This document shows positions 17,230 through 26,705 of a stretch of DNA of 64,000 nucleotides, piece after piece. Made by a program: the position numbers and the translations under genes. The notes below the pieces were generated by a model. That model made no database searches. It had not been told where the DNA came from and was given only the letters and a program-made list of their open reading frames with translations. Where the stretch lies: NCBI RefSeq assembly GCF_035552695.1, contig NZ_DASZKT010000131.1, positions 38,917 to 102,916 on the forward strand, in the 5' to 3' direction. Position 1 is the first letter of the stretch. Each line of letters starts with the position of its first letter. This DNA is from Actinospica sp035552695. Lineage in GTDB: Bacteria; Actinomycetota; Actinomycetes; Streptomycetales; Catenulisporaceae.

Positions 17230-17391
17230 TTACTTCCACCGCATGACGCCGGAGGCGAGGGCCAGGGCGCTGCACACGCCCATCGCCGTGATGATCAGCT
17301 TCGAGAGGCCTTGCTTGGCGAACGAGATCACGCCGCCGAGCAGGAAGAGGCCGAGCATGATGAGCAGCGCGGCGCTGTAGCTGTTGGTCAC
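17230..17391 (-). CDS. 53-aa small membrane protein in the his operon
   Basis: A GTG at 17391 opens a 53-codon frame: MTNSYSAALLIMLGLFLLGG, then a charged turn (SFAKQGLSK), then a second hydrophobic stretch (LIITAMGVCSALALAS) and RWK at the end. Two membrane helices are predicted. The GTG overlaps the hisB stop by 4 bp (17388-17391) and the TAA is 4 bp before hisH, exactly the spacing expected of a translated operon gene; without it hisB-hisH would be separated by 162 bp. The function is unknown. Confidence 0.82.
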   Translation of the reverse strand: MTNSYSAALLIMLGLFLLGGVISFAKQGLSKLIITAMGVCSALALASGVMRWK

Positions 17392-17996
17392 AGGACACCC
17401 TTCGTGGACGGGATGCCGGTCACCCTCGGGTCGGCGGCGCAGGCGTCCCGCAGCGCCCGGGCCACGGCCTTGAACTGGGCCTCGACGATGTGGTGCGCGT
17501 TGCGGCCATAAGGAACGTGCAGGTGCAGGCAGATCTGGGCCTGGGCGACGAAGGACTCGAAGATGTGCCGGGTCAGGGTCGTGTCGTAGGCCCCGATCAT
17601 CGGCGCCATCGCTTCCGGCTCCTCGTGCACCAGGTAGGGACGCCCGGACAGGTCGACGACGGCCTCGGCCAGGGTCTCGTCCAGCGGCACCGCGGCGTTG
17701 GCGAAGCGGCGGATGCCGGCCTTGTCGCCGAGCGCCTCGCGGAAGGCGCCGCCGAGCGCGAGCGCGGTGTCCTCGACCGTGTGGTGCGAGTCCACGTGCA
17801 GGTCGCCGGTGGTCTTCACGAGCAGGTCGAACAGGCCGTGCTTGGCCAGCTGGGCGAGCATGTGGTCGTAGAAGCCGATGCCCGTGTCGATGTCCGCGAC
17901 GCCGGTGCCGTCGAGGTCGATCTCGACCAGGACGCTGGACTCCTTCGTGCTCCGGGCGACGCGGCCGTAACGCCGGTGACGGGTCTCGTCGGTCAC
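17388..17996 (-). CDS. hisB: imidazoleglycerol-phosphate dehydratase
   Basis: 202 aa monofunctional HisB. Metal-binding repeats are visible: GIGFYDHMLAQLAKHGLFD, DSHHTVEDTALALG and RNAHHIVEAQFKAVARALRDA. Dehydrates IGP to imidazole acetol phosphate. The GTG start overlaps the hisC stop by 4 bp and the hisB stop overlaps the next small gene by 4 bp. Confidence 0.97.
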   Translation of the reverse strand: MTDETRHRRYGRVARSTKESSVLVEIDLDGTGVADIDTGIGFYDHMLAQLAKHGLFDLLVKTTGDLHVDSHHTVEDTALALGGAFREALGDKAGIRRFANAAVPLDETLAEAVVDLSGRPYLVHEEPEAMAPMIGAYDTTLTRHIFESFVAQAQICLHLHVPYGRNAHHIVEAQFKAVARALRDACAADPRVTGIPSTKGVL

Positions 17997-19102
17997 GGGT
18001 TCTCCTCGCGGATCTCGTTGACGATCTCTTTCAGGGCGTCCAGGAACGCGCCGGTCTCTTCGACGGTGCCCGCCGTCACGCGCAGCTTATTCGGTAACAA
18101 CCCCTCACGAACGAGCACCCCCCGGTCCAGCAGCGCCTGCCAGACCGCGCGCGCGTCCGCGAAGTCGCCGAAGGAGACGAAGTTCGCGTCCGAGGGGACC
18201 ACGTCCAGGCCGAGCGCGGTCAGTTCGTCGACGATGCGGTCCCGCTGGGCCTTGACCGCGTCCACCGTGCCGAGCAGTTCCGCCGTGTGCGCGAGCGCGG
18301 TGCGGGCCACGGCCTGGGTGAACGAGGACAGGTGGTACGGCAGCCGCACCAGCAGCAGCGCGTCGACCACGGCCGGATCGGCGGCGAGGTAGCCGATGCG
18401 CGCGCCGGCCATGGCGAAGGCCTTCGACATGGTGCGGGTGACGATCAGCCGCGGGCGTCCCGGGAGCAGCGTGAGCGCCGACGGGGTGCCGGGCCGGAAG
18501 AACTCGGCGTACGCCTCGTCGATGACCACCATGCCCGGCGCCGCGTCCACGATCGCCTCGACCAACTCCATCGGCGCGGCCGTGCCGGTCGGATTGTTCG
18601 GCGAGGTCAGGAACACGACATCCGGCTGGTGCCGCTCGATCGCGGCGACGGCGGCGGCCGGGTCCAGCGTGAAGTCGGCGGAGCGGCGCTCGGAGATCCA
18701 GGTGGTGCCGGTGGCCAGCGCGATCAGCCGGTGCATCGAGTAGGAGGGCTCGAATCCCAGGGCACTGCGACCGAAGCCGCCGAAGCACTGCAGGATCTGC
18801 TGGATGACCTCGTTGGATCCGTTGGCCGCCCACAGGTTCGCGCCGACCAGGCCGTGGCCGAGGTACTGCGCGAGGTCCTTGCGCAGCTCGTCGGCGTCCC
18901 GGTCGGGGTACCTGTTCGCCCCGGCGGCGGCGCGGCTTGCGGCCTGGGCGAGATCGGCGATGAGCGCGGCGGACGGCGGGTACGGGTTCTCGTTCGTGTT
19001 CAGCAGCACCGGCACGTCCAGCTGCGGCGCGCCGTACGGCGAGAGCTCGCGCAGATCGTCCCGGATCGGCAGGTCCCGCCAGGTGAGCACGGGGTCGGTC
19101 AC
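17993..19102 (-). CDS. hisC: histidinol-phosphate aminotransferase
   Basis: 369 aa class I/II aminotransferase. Seen: LLNTNENPYPPS, the Asn/Asp/Tyr PLP contacts in SPNNPTG and VIDEAYAEF, and the PLP-binding Lys in RTMSKAFAMAGARIGY. Converts imidazole acetol phosphate to histidinol phosphate. GTG start directly abuts the hisD stop. Confidence 0.96.
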   Translation of the reverse strand: MTDPVLTWRDLPIRDDLRELSPYGAPQLDVPVLLNTNENPYPPSAALIADLAQAASRAAAGANRYPDRDADELRKDLAQYLGHGLVGANLWAANGSNEVIQQILQCFGGFGRSALGFEPSYSMHRLIALATGTTWISERRSADFTLDPAAAVAAIERHQPDVVFLTSPNNPTGTAAPMELVEAIVDAAPGMVVIDEAYAEFFRPGTPSALTLLPGRPRLIVTRTMSKAFAMAGARIGYLAADPAVVDALLLVRLPYHLSSFTQAVARTALAHTAELLGTVDAVKAQRDRIVDELTALGLDVVPSDANFVSFGDFADARAVWQALLDRGVLVREGLLPNKLRVTAGTVEETGAFLDALKEIVNEIREENP

Positions 19103-20479
19103 TCAGTCCTCCAGCGGCTGATCGGTAACGGGAAGATCGAACGCCTCGAGGACCTCCGGCTCGGGCTGGCGGCGGGCCAGCACGGCCTCGCCGTGCGCGG
19201 GCAGGTCCTCGGCGTTCGCGAGGGTGACGACGTGCTGCGCGACCTCGGACAGCGCCGGCTCGTTGTACTCGACGATGTGGATGCCCTTGAGGAAGCTCTG
19301 CACCGACAGGCCGGAGCTGTGGCTGGCGCAGCCGCCGGTGGGCAGCACGTGGTTCGACCCGGCGCAGTAGTCGCCGAGCGAGACCGGCGAGTACGGGCCG
19401 ACGAAGACGGCGCCGGCGTTGCGCACCCGCCCGGCCAGCACGCGGGCGTTCGAGGTCTGGATCTCCAGGTGCTCGGCCGCGTAGCCGTCCACCACGGCCA
19501 GGCCCGCCTCCAGGTCGTCCACCAGGATCAGCGCGGACTGCCGCCCGGCGAGCGCCTGGCCGATCCGCTCCCGGTGCTTGGTCGCCGCGACCCGGTTCTC
19601 CAGTTCGAGGCCGACCGCCTCGAGCAGCGCGGGCGAGTCGGTGACCAGCACGGCCGCGGCCATCGGGTCGTGCTCGGCCTGGCTGATCAGGTCGGCGGCC
19701 ACGTGCCCGGGGTCGGCGGTCAGGTCGGCGAGGATGGCGATCTCGGTGGGCCCGGCCTCGGTGTCGATGCCGATCCGGCCCTTGAGCAGGCGCTTGGCTG
19801 CGGCCACGTAGATGTTGCCGGGACCGGTGACGATGTCCACCGGGCGGCAGCCGGTCTCGCCCGGTCCCGAGCCGTAGGCGAACATCGCGATGGCCTGCGA
19901 ACCGCCGACCGCGTAGACCTCCTCGACGTTCAGCAGGGCGCAGGCGGCCAGGATCGTCGGGTGTGGCAGGCCGCCGAACTCGCGCTGCGGCGGCGAGGCG
20001 ACGGCGATCTGCTCCACGCCCGCGACCTGCGCCGGGATCACGTTCATCACGACCGAGGAGGGCAGCACGGCCAGACCGCCGGGCACGTAGAGGCCCGCGC
20101 GCCGGATCGGCACCCAGCGCTCCGTGACCATGCCGCCGGGCACCACGACCGTCTGCACGTCGCGGCGCTTCTGGTCGGTGTGCACCTTGCGGGCGCGCCG
20201 GATCGACTCCTCGAGCGCGGCGCGGATCTGCGGATCGAGGCCGGTCAGGGCCTGCGTGATCGCGTCGGCCGACACGCGCAGCGACCGCAGCCGGACGCCG
20301 TCGAAGCGCTCGCCGTACTCGATCAGCGCGGCCTCGCCGCGATGGCGCACGTCCTCGCAGATCGGCCGGACGGTCTCGACGGCCGCCTCGATGTCGAACT
20401 CGGCGCGCGGCACCAGGGTGCGCACGTCCAGGCCCGCCGAACGCAGGTCCATTCCACGCAAATCGATACGGTTGATCAC
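19103..20479 (-). CDS. hisD: histidinol dehydrogenase
   Basis: 458 aa, normal length. Seen: YVPGGLAVLPSSVVMNVIPA, PGNIYVAAAKRLLKGRIGID, the substrate/zinc region SQAEHDPMAAAVLVT and the C-terminal CAGSNHVLPTGGCA. Zn-dependent two-step oxidation of histidinol to histidine. The GTG start at 20479 lies 6 bases after TACACT (20486-20491), so the his operon is probably transcribed as a leaderless message starting at hisD. First gene of hisD-C-B-orf53-H-priA-ridA-F. Confidence 0.97.
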   Translation of the reverse strand: MINRIDLRGMDLRSAGLDVRTLVPRAEFDIEAAVETVRPICEDVRHRGEAALIEYGERFDGVRLRSLRVSADAITQALTGLDPQIRAALEESIRRARKVHTDQKRRDVQTVVVPGGMVTERWVPIRRAGLYVPGGLAVLPSSVVMNVIPAQVAGVEQIAVASPPQREFGGLPHPTILAACALLNVEEVYAVGGSQAIAMFAYGSGPGETGCRPVDIVTGPGNIYVAAAKRLLKGRIGIDTEAGPTEIAILADLTADPGHVAADLISQAEHDPMAAAVLVTDSPALLEAVGLELENRVAATKHRERIGQALAGRQSALILVDDLEAGLAVVDGYAAEHLEIQTSNARVLAGRVRNAGAVFVGPYSPVSLGDYCAGSNHVLPTGGCASHSSGLSVQSFLKGIHIVEYNEPALSEVAQHVVTLANAEDLPAHGEAVLARRQPEPEVLEAFDLPVTDQPLED

Positions 20480-20485
20480 ACAACC

Positions 20486-20491
20486 AGTGTA
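20486..20491 (-). promoter_or_regulatory. -10 box of the hisD operon promoter
   Basis: TACACT on the minus strand ends 6 bases before the hisD GTG, placing the transcription start at the start codon. No clear -35 hexamer is seen 16-18 bp upstream, and no T-box or attenuator precedes hisD. Confidence 0.55.
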
Positions 20492-20558
20492 GTTGCCTCT
20501 GACCGGCGTCTCGCGGCCATATCCAGATGCTGGGCTGCCAAGCCTCTAGGCTATGCGT

Positions 20559-21221
20559 ATGCCGACGACGCTGCCCCTCTTCCCGCTCGGGTCAGTGCTC
20601 TTCCCCGGGGTGGTCATGCCGCTCCGGGTATTCGAACCGCGATACCGCCAACTGGTGGAGGACCTGCAGGCGCTGCCCGAGGGACTCGACCAGCGCTTCG
20701 GCGTGGTCGCCATCAAGGACGGGCGCGAGGTGGGCGAGGGGAACGTGCGCAGCGTCTACGAGTACGGCTGCTCCGCGCAGATGTCCGCGGTGGACGCGGC
20801 CGACGACGGCTCGTACTCGCTGGTCACCACGGGCGTCGAGCGCTTCCGGGTGCTGTCCGTGGACCTGGGCGGCTCGCCGTACCCGATCGGCGAGGTGGAG
20901 TTCCTGGCCGACACCCCCGGCGAGGACGCGGACTCGCTGCGCACCCCGGCCACCGCCCAGTTCCTCGCCTACCAGCGCGCGCTCTCCGGTCTGCGCGGCG
21001 TCCGCGTCGGCCCGCTGCCGCAGTTGCCGGACGACGCGAACGTGCTGTCGTACCTGATCGCCGCGACGATGATCATCGACGTGCGGGAGAAGCACTCGCT
21101 GCTCGCCGCCGCGGACACGGCCACCCGGCTGCGGCGGGAGCAGGCGTTGCTCCGGCGTGAATCGCTGCTGATCCAGGAGTTGCGCTCGCTGCCCGCAGTG
21201 GACCTACTGAAGCGGGATTAG
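20559..21221 (+). CDS. LON substrate-binding-domain protein
   Basis: 220 aa. The N-terminus (TLPLFPLGSVLFPGVVMPLRVFEPRY) is the LON N-terminal domain (PUA-like), with no ATPase or protease domain following. Such stand-alone proteins are common in bacteria; function unclear, possibly peptide binding. ATG 20559 is preferred to 20553 because TAGGCT ends exactly 6 bases upstream (20547-20552). Divergent from hisD, 79 bp between start codons; convergent with ybaK. Confidence 0.85.
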   Translation: MPTTLPLFPLGSVLFPGVVMPLRVFEPRYRQLVEDLQALPEGLDQRFGVVAIKDGREVGEGNVRSVYEYGCSAQMSAVDAADDGSYSLVTTGVERFRVLSVDLGGSPYPIGEVEFLADTPGEDADSLRTPATAQFLAYQRALSGLRGVRVGPLPQLPDDANVLSYLIAATMIIDVREKHSLLAAADTATRLRREQALLRRESLLIQELRSLPAVDLLKRD

Positions 21222-21236
21222 CCGGAATATCCGGGA

Positions 21237-21734
21237 TCAGCCGCGTCCGATCGACGCCGTGACCGCCGCCGTCAGCCGAACAAGATCCCCCGGAGCGAGT
21301 TCGACCTCGAAGCCACGTCGTCCGCCGGAGCAGAAGACGGTCTCGAAGCCGAGCGCGGACTCGTCGACGACGGTGCGCAACTGCTTGCGCTGGCCGAGCG
21401 GCGAGATGCCGCCGAGGACGTAGCCGGTGGTGCGCTCGGCCGCGGCCGGGTCGGCCATGGCGGCCTTCTTGCCGCCGACCGCACTGGCGAGGGCCTTGAG
21501 GTCGAGCGAGCCGGAGACGGGGACGACGGCGACCGTGAGCTTGCCGTCGACGTCGGCGAGCAGGGTCTTGAACACGCGCTCGGGGGCGACGCCCATGGCC
21601 TCGGCCGCCTCGGTGCCGAAGGAACCGCTGGCGGGGTCGTGGTCGTAGCTGTACGCCGTGAACGGCACGTTCGCCTTCGTCAACACCACCGTCGCCGGGG
21701 TGCCGGCACTCGCCGCCTTGGAATTCCTCGCCAC
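21237..21734 (-). CDS. ybaK: Cys-tRNA(Pro)/Cys-tRNA(Cys) deacylase YbaK
   Basis: 165 aa YbaK/ProX editing domain. Seen: TVVLTKANVPFTAYSYDHDP, catalytic Lys in PERVFKTLLADVDGK, and LGGISPLGQRKQL. Hydrolyses mischarged Cys-tRNAPro. The GTG start lies 6 bases after TAGCCT (21741-21746), suggesting a leaderless mRNA. Ends 15 bp from the convergent LON-domain gene. Confidence 0.9.
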   Translation of the reverse strand: MARNSKAASAGTPATVVLTKANVPFTAYSYDHDPASGSFGTEAAEAMGVAPERVFKTLLADVDGKLTVAVVPVSGSLDLKALASAVGGKKAAMADPAAAERTTGYVLGGISPLGQRKQLRTVVDESALGFETVFCSGGRRGFEVELAPGDLVRLTAAVTASIGRG

Positions 21735-21743
21735 GGCGCAAGG

Positions 21744-22376
21744 CTACCGGGCGGCGGGGTCCCCCGGCCCGGGGGCGGTCAGGTCGACCGGATCAGCCCA
21801 CTGCGGGAACTGCTCCTCGGCCTCGTCGCCCGGGCCGAAGATGAGCATCAGCAGGAAGTACAGGCCGACCGCGATCGCGGGCCAGAGCCAGATGACGCCG
21901 GTCGCGCCGATCTGCAGCGGCAGGTCGAAGGTGCCGTTGTTGGGCACGTTCTTCGCGGCGGCGACGATCGAACCGCGGCCCGGGCCGAGCCAGGTGCCGA
22001 ACCAGGCGGCGAAGTAGGCCGCGCCGACTCCCGCGCCGGCCAGCGCGAGCGCCGCGCCGATCGGGCCGCGGCGGCGGCACCAGAGGAAGGCGGCGACCGC
22101 GAGCAGGATGGCGGCGACGGCGCCGCAGATGCCGAAGGTGCCGTCCTGCCCGACGAAGCCCTTGGTCTCCGGGTTCGCGTAGTACGCGGACTTCTGGCCG
22201 TTCGAGATGCTCACCACGCCCTGCACCATCGGCGCGACCGCCCGCCAGATCACGGCCACCAGGACACCGGCGATCATCGAGAGCGCGCCGAGCAGCAGCG
22301 CGCTGTACGCCTCGCCGCGCCACCAGGGCTTTCCGGTGTCGTACGCGGGCAACGTCGGTGATATCTCGATACTCAT
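21744..22376 (-). CDS. four-helix membrane protein, DUF2567-like
   Basis: 210 aa from MSIEISPTLPAYDTGKPWWR. Four hydrophobic segments: ALLLGALSMIAGVLVAVIW, ICGAVAAILLAVAAFLW, ALALAGAGVGAAYFAAWFG and IWLWPAIAVGLYFLLMLIFG, with acidic/Pro-rich tail. Resembles actinobacterial DUF2567 membrane proteins; function unknown. The frame stays open to 22472, but the N-terminal extension is not protein-like. A CAGTGT box lies 5 bases before the chosen ATG. It precedes ybaK by 9 bp on the same strand. Confidence 0.65.
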   Translation of the reverse strand: MSIEISPTLPAYDTGKPWWRGEAYSALLLGALSMIAGVLVAVIWRAVAPMVQGVVSISNGQKSAYYANPETKGFVGQDGTFGICGAVAAILLAVAAFLWCRRRGPIGAALALAGAGVGAAYFAAWFGTWLGPGRGSIVAAAKNVPNNGTFDLPLQIGATGVIWLWPAIAVGLYFLLMLIFGPGDEAEEQFPQWADPVDLTAPGPGDPAAR

Positions 22377-22443
22377 CGACGACACTGTTTCACAGCCGCC
22401 ATGCGGTGTCTCGTCGGGGCGATCAGACGAGCGACTGACGCGC

Positions 22444-22692
22444 TTACAGGTCGCGCCAGCGCTCTCGGGCATCGCGCGAGTCGGCCGGGGCCTCGCTGAA
22501 CGCGTGCTGGGTGCGCCGCTGCCTCGCCGGATCGAAGAGCGCGGAGTGCGCGGGGGCGCCGGAGTGCTGCCGGGCCTCGCGCAGCACCAGGGCGCGGACG
22601 TACTGCGAGACGCTCTGGCCCGCGGCGAAAGCCAGCCGCTCCAGCGCCTCGTACGTGTCCTCGCTCAGGTCCTCGATCTCGATGCGCGGCAT
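22444..22692 (-). CDS. FitA/VapB-like ribbon-helix-helix protein (orphan)
   Basis: 82 aa: IEIEDLSEDTYEALERLAFA then GQSVSQYVRALVLREARQ is a ribbon-helix-helix DNA-binding domain as in FitA/VapB antitoxins; the tail is polar. No PIN-domain toxin gene is adjacent on either strand, so it is either an orphan antitoxin or a small autonomous regulator. ATG 22692 lies 7 bases after a GATAGT box. 67 bp separate it from the downstream membrane protein gene. Confidence 0.75.
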   Translation of the reverse strand: MPRIEIEDLSEDTYEALERLAFAAGQSVSQYVRALVLREARQHSGAPAHSALFDPARQRRTQHAFSEAPADSRDARERWRDL

Positions 22693-22793
22693 GGAGGGGA
22701 CTATCGTCCCGGGCCCGCGAAAGCCGCAAGGCCCGGGAGGTGAAATCTTCCGCAGCCGATCGAACGCCAGGTCAGAGCGGGATCAGAGCGGGA

Positions 22794-23798
<1,005 letters not shown>

Positions 23799-23842
23799 GC
23801 GGGGACGCTCCTTCGCGGTCGTGCGGGGGTGTGTGCCGGAGA

Positions 23843-24790
23843 TCAGCTCTCGGCGGCGATCAGGTCGAGGGCGCGCTGCAGGTCCTCGGGATACGGCGAG
23901 GCGAACTCGACGTGCTCGCCGGTGGCCGGGTGCGCGAAGCCGAGGCGCGCGGCGTGCAGCCACTGCCGGGCGAGCCCGAGCTGCTGGGCGAGCTTGGGGT
24001 CGGCGCCGTAGGTCAGGTCGCCGACGCACGGGTGGTGCAGCGCGGACATGTGCACGCGGATCTGGTGTGTGCGGCCGGTTTCCAGCTTGATGTCGAGCAG
24101 CGTCGCCCGGCGGTACGCCTCGATGGTGTCGTAATGGGTGACCGAGTCCTTGCCGTCGGCGGTCACCGCCCACTTGTAGTCGAGCTTCGGGTGCCGGCCG
24201 ATCGGCGCGTCGATGGTGCCGCTCATCGGGTCCGGGTAGCCCTGCACCAGCGCGTTGTACCGCTTGTCCACGGTGCGCTCGCGGAAGGCGTCCTTGAGCA
24301 CCGAGTATGCGTGCTCTGATTTGGCGACGACCATCAGGCCCGAGGTCCCGACGTCCAGCCGGTGCACCACGCCCTGCCGCTCGGCCGCGCCGGAGGTCGA
24401 GATGCGGTATCCGGCGGCGGCCAGCCCGCCGACGACCGTGGTGCCGGTCCAGCCCGGACTCGGGTGCGCCGCGACGCCCACCGGCTTGTCCACGACCACG
24501 ATGTCGTCGTCGTCGTGCACGATGCGCATCCCGGGCACCGGCTCGGCGATCGCCGCCGCGTCGAAGGTCGCGGCGCCGGGCGGGGGCGGGAGCTCGACCT
24601 CGAGCCACGCGCCGCCGCGCACCTTCTCCGACTTGCCCGCGGGCTTGAAGTCGATCGAGACCAGGCCCTGCTCGGCCAGCTCCGCCGCCTTCGTCCTGGA
24701 CAGCCCGAACATCCGGGCCAACGCGGCGTCCACCCGCTCGCCGTGCAGGCCGTCGGGAATGGGCAGGGAGCGGGACTGGCTGGAGGTCAC
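23843..24790 (-). CDS. rluD: RluD-type 23S rRNA pseudouridine synthase
   Basis: 315 aa: N-terminal S4 domain (ERVDAALARMFGLSRTKAAE, GLVSID) then the pseudouridine synthase domain with catalytic Asp in HRLDVGTSGLMVVAKS and RTHQIRVHMSALHHPCVGD. RluA/RluC/RluD subtypes cannot be separated reliably here; the lspA-rluD neighbourhood is standard. GTG 24790 lies 6 bases after TATCCT, a likely leaderless start, 47 bp downstream of the lspA stop. Confidence 0.92.
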   Translation of the reverse strand: MTSSQSRSLPIPDGLHGERVDAALARMFGLSRTKAAELAEQGLVSIDFKPAGKSEKVRGGAWLEVELPPPPGAATFDAAAIAEPVPGMRIVHDDDDIVVVDKPVGVAAHPSPGWTGTTVVGGLAAAGYRISTSGAAERQGVVHRLDVGTSGLMVVAKSEHAYSVLKDAFRERTVDKRYNALVQGYPDPMSGTIDAPIGRHPKLDYKWAVTADGKDSVTHYDTIEAYRRATLLDIKLETGRTHQIRVHMSALHHPCVGDLTYGADPKLAQQLGLARQWLHAARLGFAHPATGEHVEFASPYPEDLQRALDLIAAES

Positions 24791-24837
24791 CCGTCCAGGA
24801 TACCGGCAAACTAAGCGATCGCTCAGCCGCCGCCCGC

Positions 24838-25455
24838 TCAGTCCTGGTCGGAGTCGGAATCCCCGGCCGGCGGGGCCTTGCGCTCGTCGGTGCCGTCCGG
24901 GTGCAGGCCGCGGAAGGCGAGCAGCACCATCAGGACGCCGCCGCAGGTGATCGCGGAGTCGGCGACGTTGAAGATCGCGAAGTGCGGGAACTGGATGAAG
25001 TCCACCACCCAGCCGCGGAACAGGCCGGGGGCGCGCGCGATCCGGTCGGTGAGGTTGCCGATCGCGCCGCCGAGCAGCAGGCCGAGGGCCAGCGCCCAGG
25101 GTGCGCTGTAGAGGCTGCGGGCCAGCCGCAGGATGACGAGGATGACACCCACCGCGATGAGCGAGAAGACCGCGGTGTAGCCCCAGCCGATGGAGAAGGC
25201 GGCGCCCGAGTTGCGGGTGTAGGTCAGCTGCAGGAAGGAGCCGAGCACGTGCACCGGCTGGCCGGGGGTGAGCTTGGCCACCACCAGCAGCTTCGTCACG
25301 ACGTCGAGCGCGTAGACGACCGCGGCGACGACGAGCAGGATGCCGATCCGGCGCCGGGCCGGGGCCGCGTCGGCGGTCTCGGGTGCCTCGGGTGACGAGG
25401 AGGGCTCGCGCTCGCCGCGGGACGCGCGGTCCGCGTCCTCCTGTGCTGTTTCCAC
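24838..25455 (-). CDS. lspA: lipoprotein signal peptidase II
   Basis: 205 aa with four membrane helices starting IGILLVVAAVVYALDVVTK. Family boxes: TRNSGAAFSI, GAIGNLTDRI (catalytic Asp near residue 139) and FNVADSAI (second Asp near 166). An acidic N-terminal extension of about 30 residues and an acidic tail (GDSDSDQD) are typical of actinobacterial LspA. Cleaves prolipoproteins such as the sugar-binding lipoprotein at 55 kb. GTG start lies 6 bases after TAGGGT. Confidence 0.96.
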   Translation of the reverse strand: METAQEDADRASRGEREPSSSPEAPETADAAPARRRIGILLVVAAVVYALDVVTKLLVVAKLTPGQPVHVLGSFLQLTYTRNSGAAFSIGWGYTAVFSLIAVGVILVILRLARSLYSAPWALALGLLLGGAIGNLTDRIARAPGLFRGWVVDFIQFPHFAIFNVADSAITCGGVLMVLLAFRGLHPDGTDERKAPPAGDSDSDQD

Positions 25456-25523
25456 CCGGCGACCCTACAACGTTCACGGTCGGCCGGGCACCACGATGCG
25501 TGACGCCCGGCCGGTGACTACGA

Positions 25524-26090
25524 CTAGCGCCGCTCCTGCTTCTCCTTGCAGTCCTTGCAGAGGGTCGCGCGCGGGAACACCTGCAGGCGGGCCTTGCCGA
25601 CGCCCTCGCCGCACGACTCGCACACGCCGTAGGTGCCGGCCGCGATGCGCGCGAGGGCGCGCTCGGACTGCACCAGCATGTCGCGGGCGTTGTTCGCGAT
25701 GGACATCTCGTGCTCGCGCTCGAAGTTCTTCGAGCTGGTGTCGGCCTGGTCGTCGCCGGCCCCGGTGCCCGCGTCGCGCAGCAGGTCGCCGAGCGCCTGG
25801 TCGGCGGAGACGACGTCGGCGCGCAGCCGGTCGACCTCGGCGCGCAGGTCGGCCTCGACCTCGGCGATCTCCTCGGCGGTCCACGGATCCTCGCCGGGGC
25901 GGACCGGCAGCGACTCGATCCCCGCCTTGGTCTTGGTCCCGGTGGTGCGAGCGGGGGTGCGCGGGGCGCGGGCTGCGGGCGCCTTGGTCGCCGGGCGCGC
26001 GGCGGACTTGGCCGCGGGCGCCTTCTTCGCGGTCTTGGCTGCGGGCGACGAGGCCGCCGGGGTGGCGGTGGTACGCGCGGTGGTGCTCAA
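25524..26090 (-). CDS. TraR/DksA-type C4 zinc-finger protein
   Basis: 188 aa from TTG 26090, chosen because GAGGGA lies 6 bases upstream; an ATG at 26120 in the same frame is possible. The first 60 residues are a low-complexity Ala/Lys/Pro arm of KAPAAK-type repeats, followed by an acidic coiled coil (EEIAEVEADLRAEVDRLRAD) and a zinc finger CESCGEG...FPRATLCKDCKE. Actinobacterial relatives may act on RNA polymerase like DksA/RbpA; the basic arm also suggests nucleic-acid contact. Function unproven. Confidence 0.82.
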   Translation of the reverse strand: MSTTARTTATPAASSPAAKTAKKAPAAKSAARPATKAPAARAPRTPARTTGTKTKAGIESLPVRPGEDPWTAEEIAEVEADLRAEVDRLRADVVSADQALGDLLRDAGTGAGDDQADTSSKNFEREHEMSIANNARDMLVQSERALARIAAGTYGVCESCGEGVGKARLQVFPRATLCKDCKEKQERR

Positions 26091-26318
26091 GGTGCATCCC
26101 TCGCTCTCGGATCGGATCAAAAGGACCGGTCACCACCAGCGGATCCGCGGTGGGCCGGCCGGGCTGCGGGTAGGTCCAACGCGGTTGCGTCGTTCACCCA
26201 TTCCGCATAACGGGTTACGCGGCAGATTGGTGCCCGGCCCGGCGAAGCGCTAATCACGGAACGGTGAAGATCTTTTCCGGCCGATCGCTGGGCCGACCGG
26301 CTGACAGTACGCCCGGTG

Positions 26319-26338
26319 ACCATGCGGTTTCGCATGGT
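26319..26338 (-). terminator. hairpin downstream of the DUF167 gene
   Basis: Perfect 8-bp arms ACCATGCG/CGCATGGT with a GTTT loop, 12 bp past the DUF167 stop on its transcribed strand. There is no T-run, as is common for actinobacterial terminators. The rest of 26091-26350 shows no gene. Confidence 0.5.
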
Positions 26339-26350
26339 AAACCGGCTACT

Positions 26351-26653
26351 TCAACCCCGAAGCATGTCGAGCCTGGTCACGAGGTCGGCCGGCGGGTCCT
26401 CGACGAGCAGCACCTTGTCCCTGCTGGTGGCGCCGCTGTGCAGGCTGACGGCCGAACGGCGGACCCCGAGCGCCGCGGCCACCGCCCGGAGCGCGGCGGC
26501 GGTGGCGCGCCCGTCCACCGCGCGCTCCGTCACTGCCACGACGAGCGCCCCCTTGTCCCCGTACGATCCGCCCACCCTGGCGCGCGCCGAGCCCGGCTTC
26601 ACCCGGATGGGGATCTTGACGGGAGGGGCGGCGGGCGGCACGGCGGAGATCAC
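26351..26653 (-). CDS. DUF167/YggU family protein
   Basis: 100 aa. KIPIRVKPGSARARVGG, the Gly-rich loop, ALVVAVTERAVDGRATAAAL and VSLHSGATSRDKVLLVE match DUF167, a small alpha/beta fold of unknown function. GTG 26653 is 7 bases after TTAAAT. It is divergent from the ileS leader; the two start regions are about 40 bp apart. Confidence 0.88.
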   Translation of the reverse strand: MISAVPPAAPPVKIPIRVKPGSARARVGGSYGDKGALVVAVTERAVDGRATAAALRAVAAALGVRRSAVSLHSGATSRDKVLLVEDPPADLVTRLDMLRG

Positions 26654-26693
26654 GGTATCGATTTAACCGAATGAGACCACGTCCGCGAAGCCG

Positions 26694-26699
26694 TACACT
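26694..26699 (+). promoter_or_regulatory. -10 box of the ileS promoter
   Basis: TACACT upstream of the T-box leader, which would start transcription near 26706 and leave a leader of about 250 nt. No strong -35 hexamer is visible. Confidence 0.5.
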
Positions 26700-26705
26700 G
26701 GAGCC

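Noticed and set aside
19600..20600. histidine attenuator or T-box before hisD
   Set aside because: The hisD start codon follows its -10 by 6 bases, leaving no leader RNA, and no His-codon run or T-box core is seen.
18287..21160. 957-codon plus-strand open frame across hisC-hisD
   Set aside because: It lies opposite two fully recognised his genes, with typical shadow composition and no family motif.
22444..22692. toxin-antitoxin module
   Set aside because: No PIN, RelE or other toxin-like frame flanks the ribbon-helix-helix gene on either strand.
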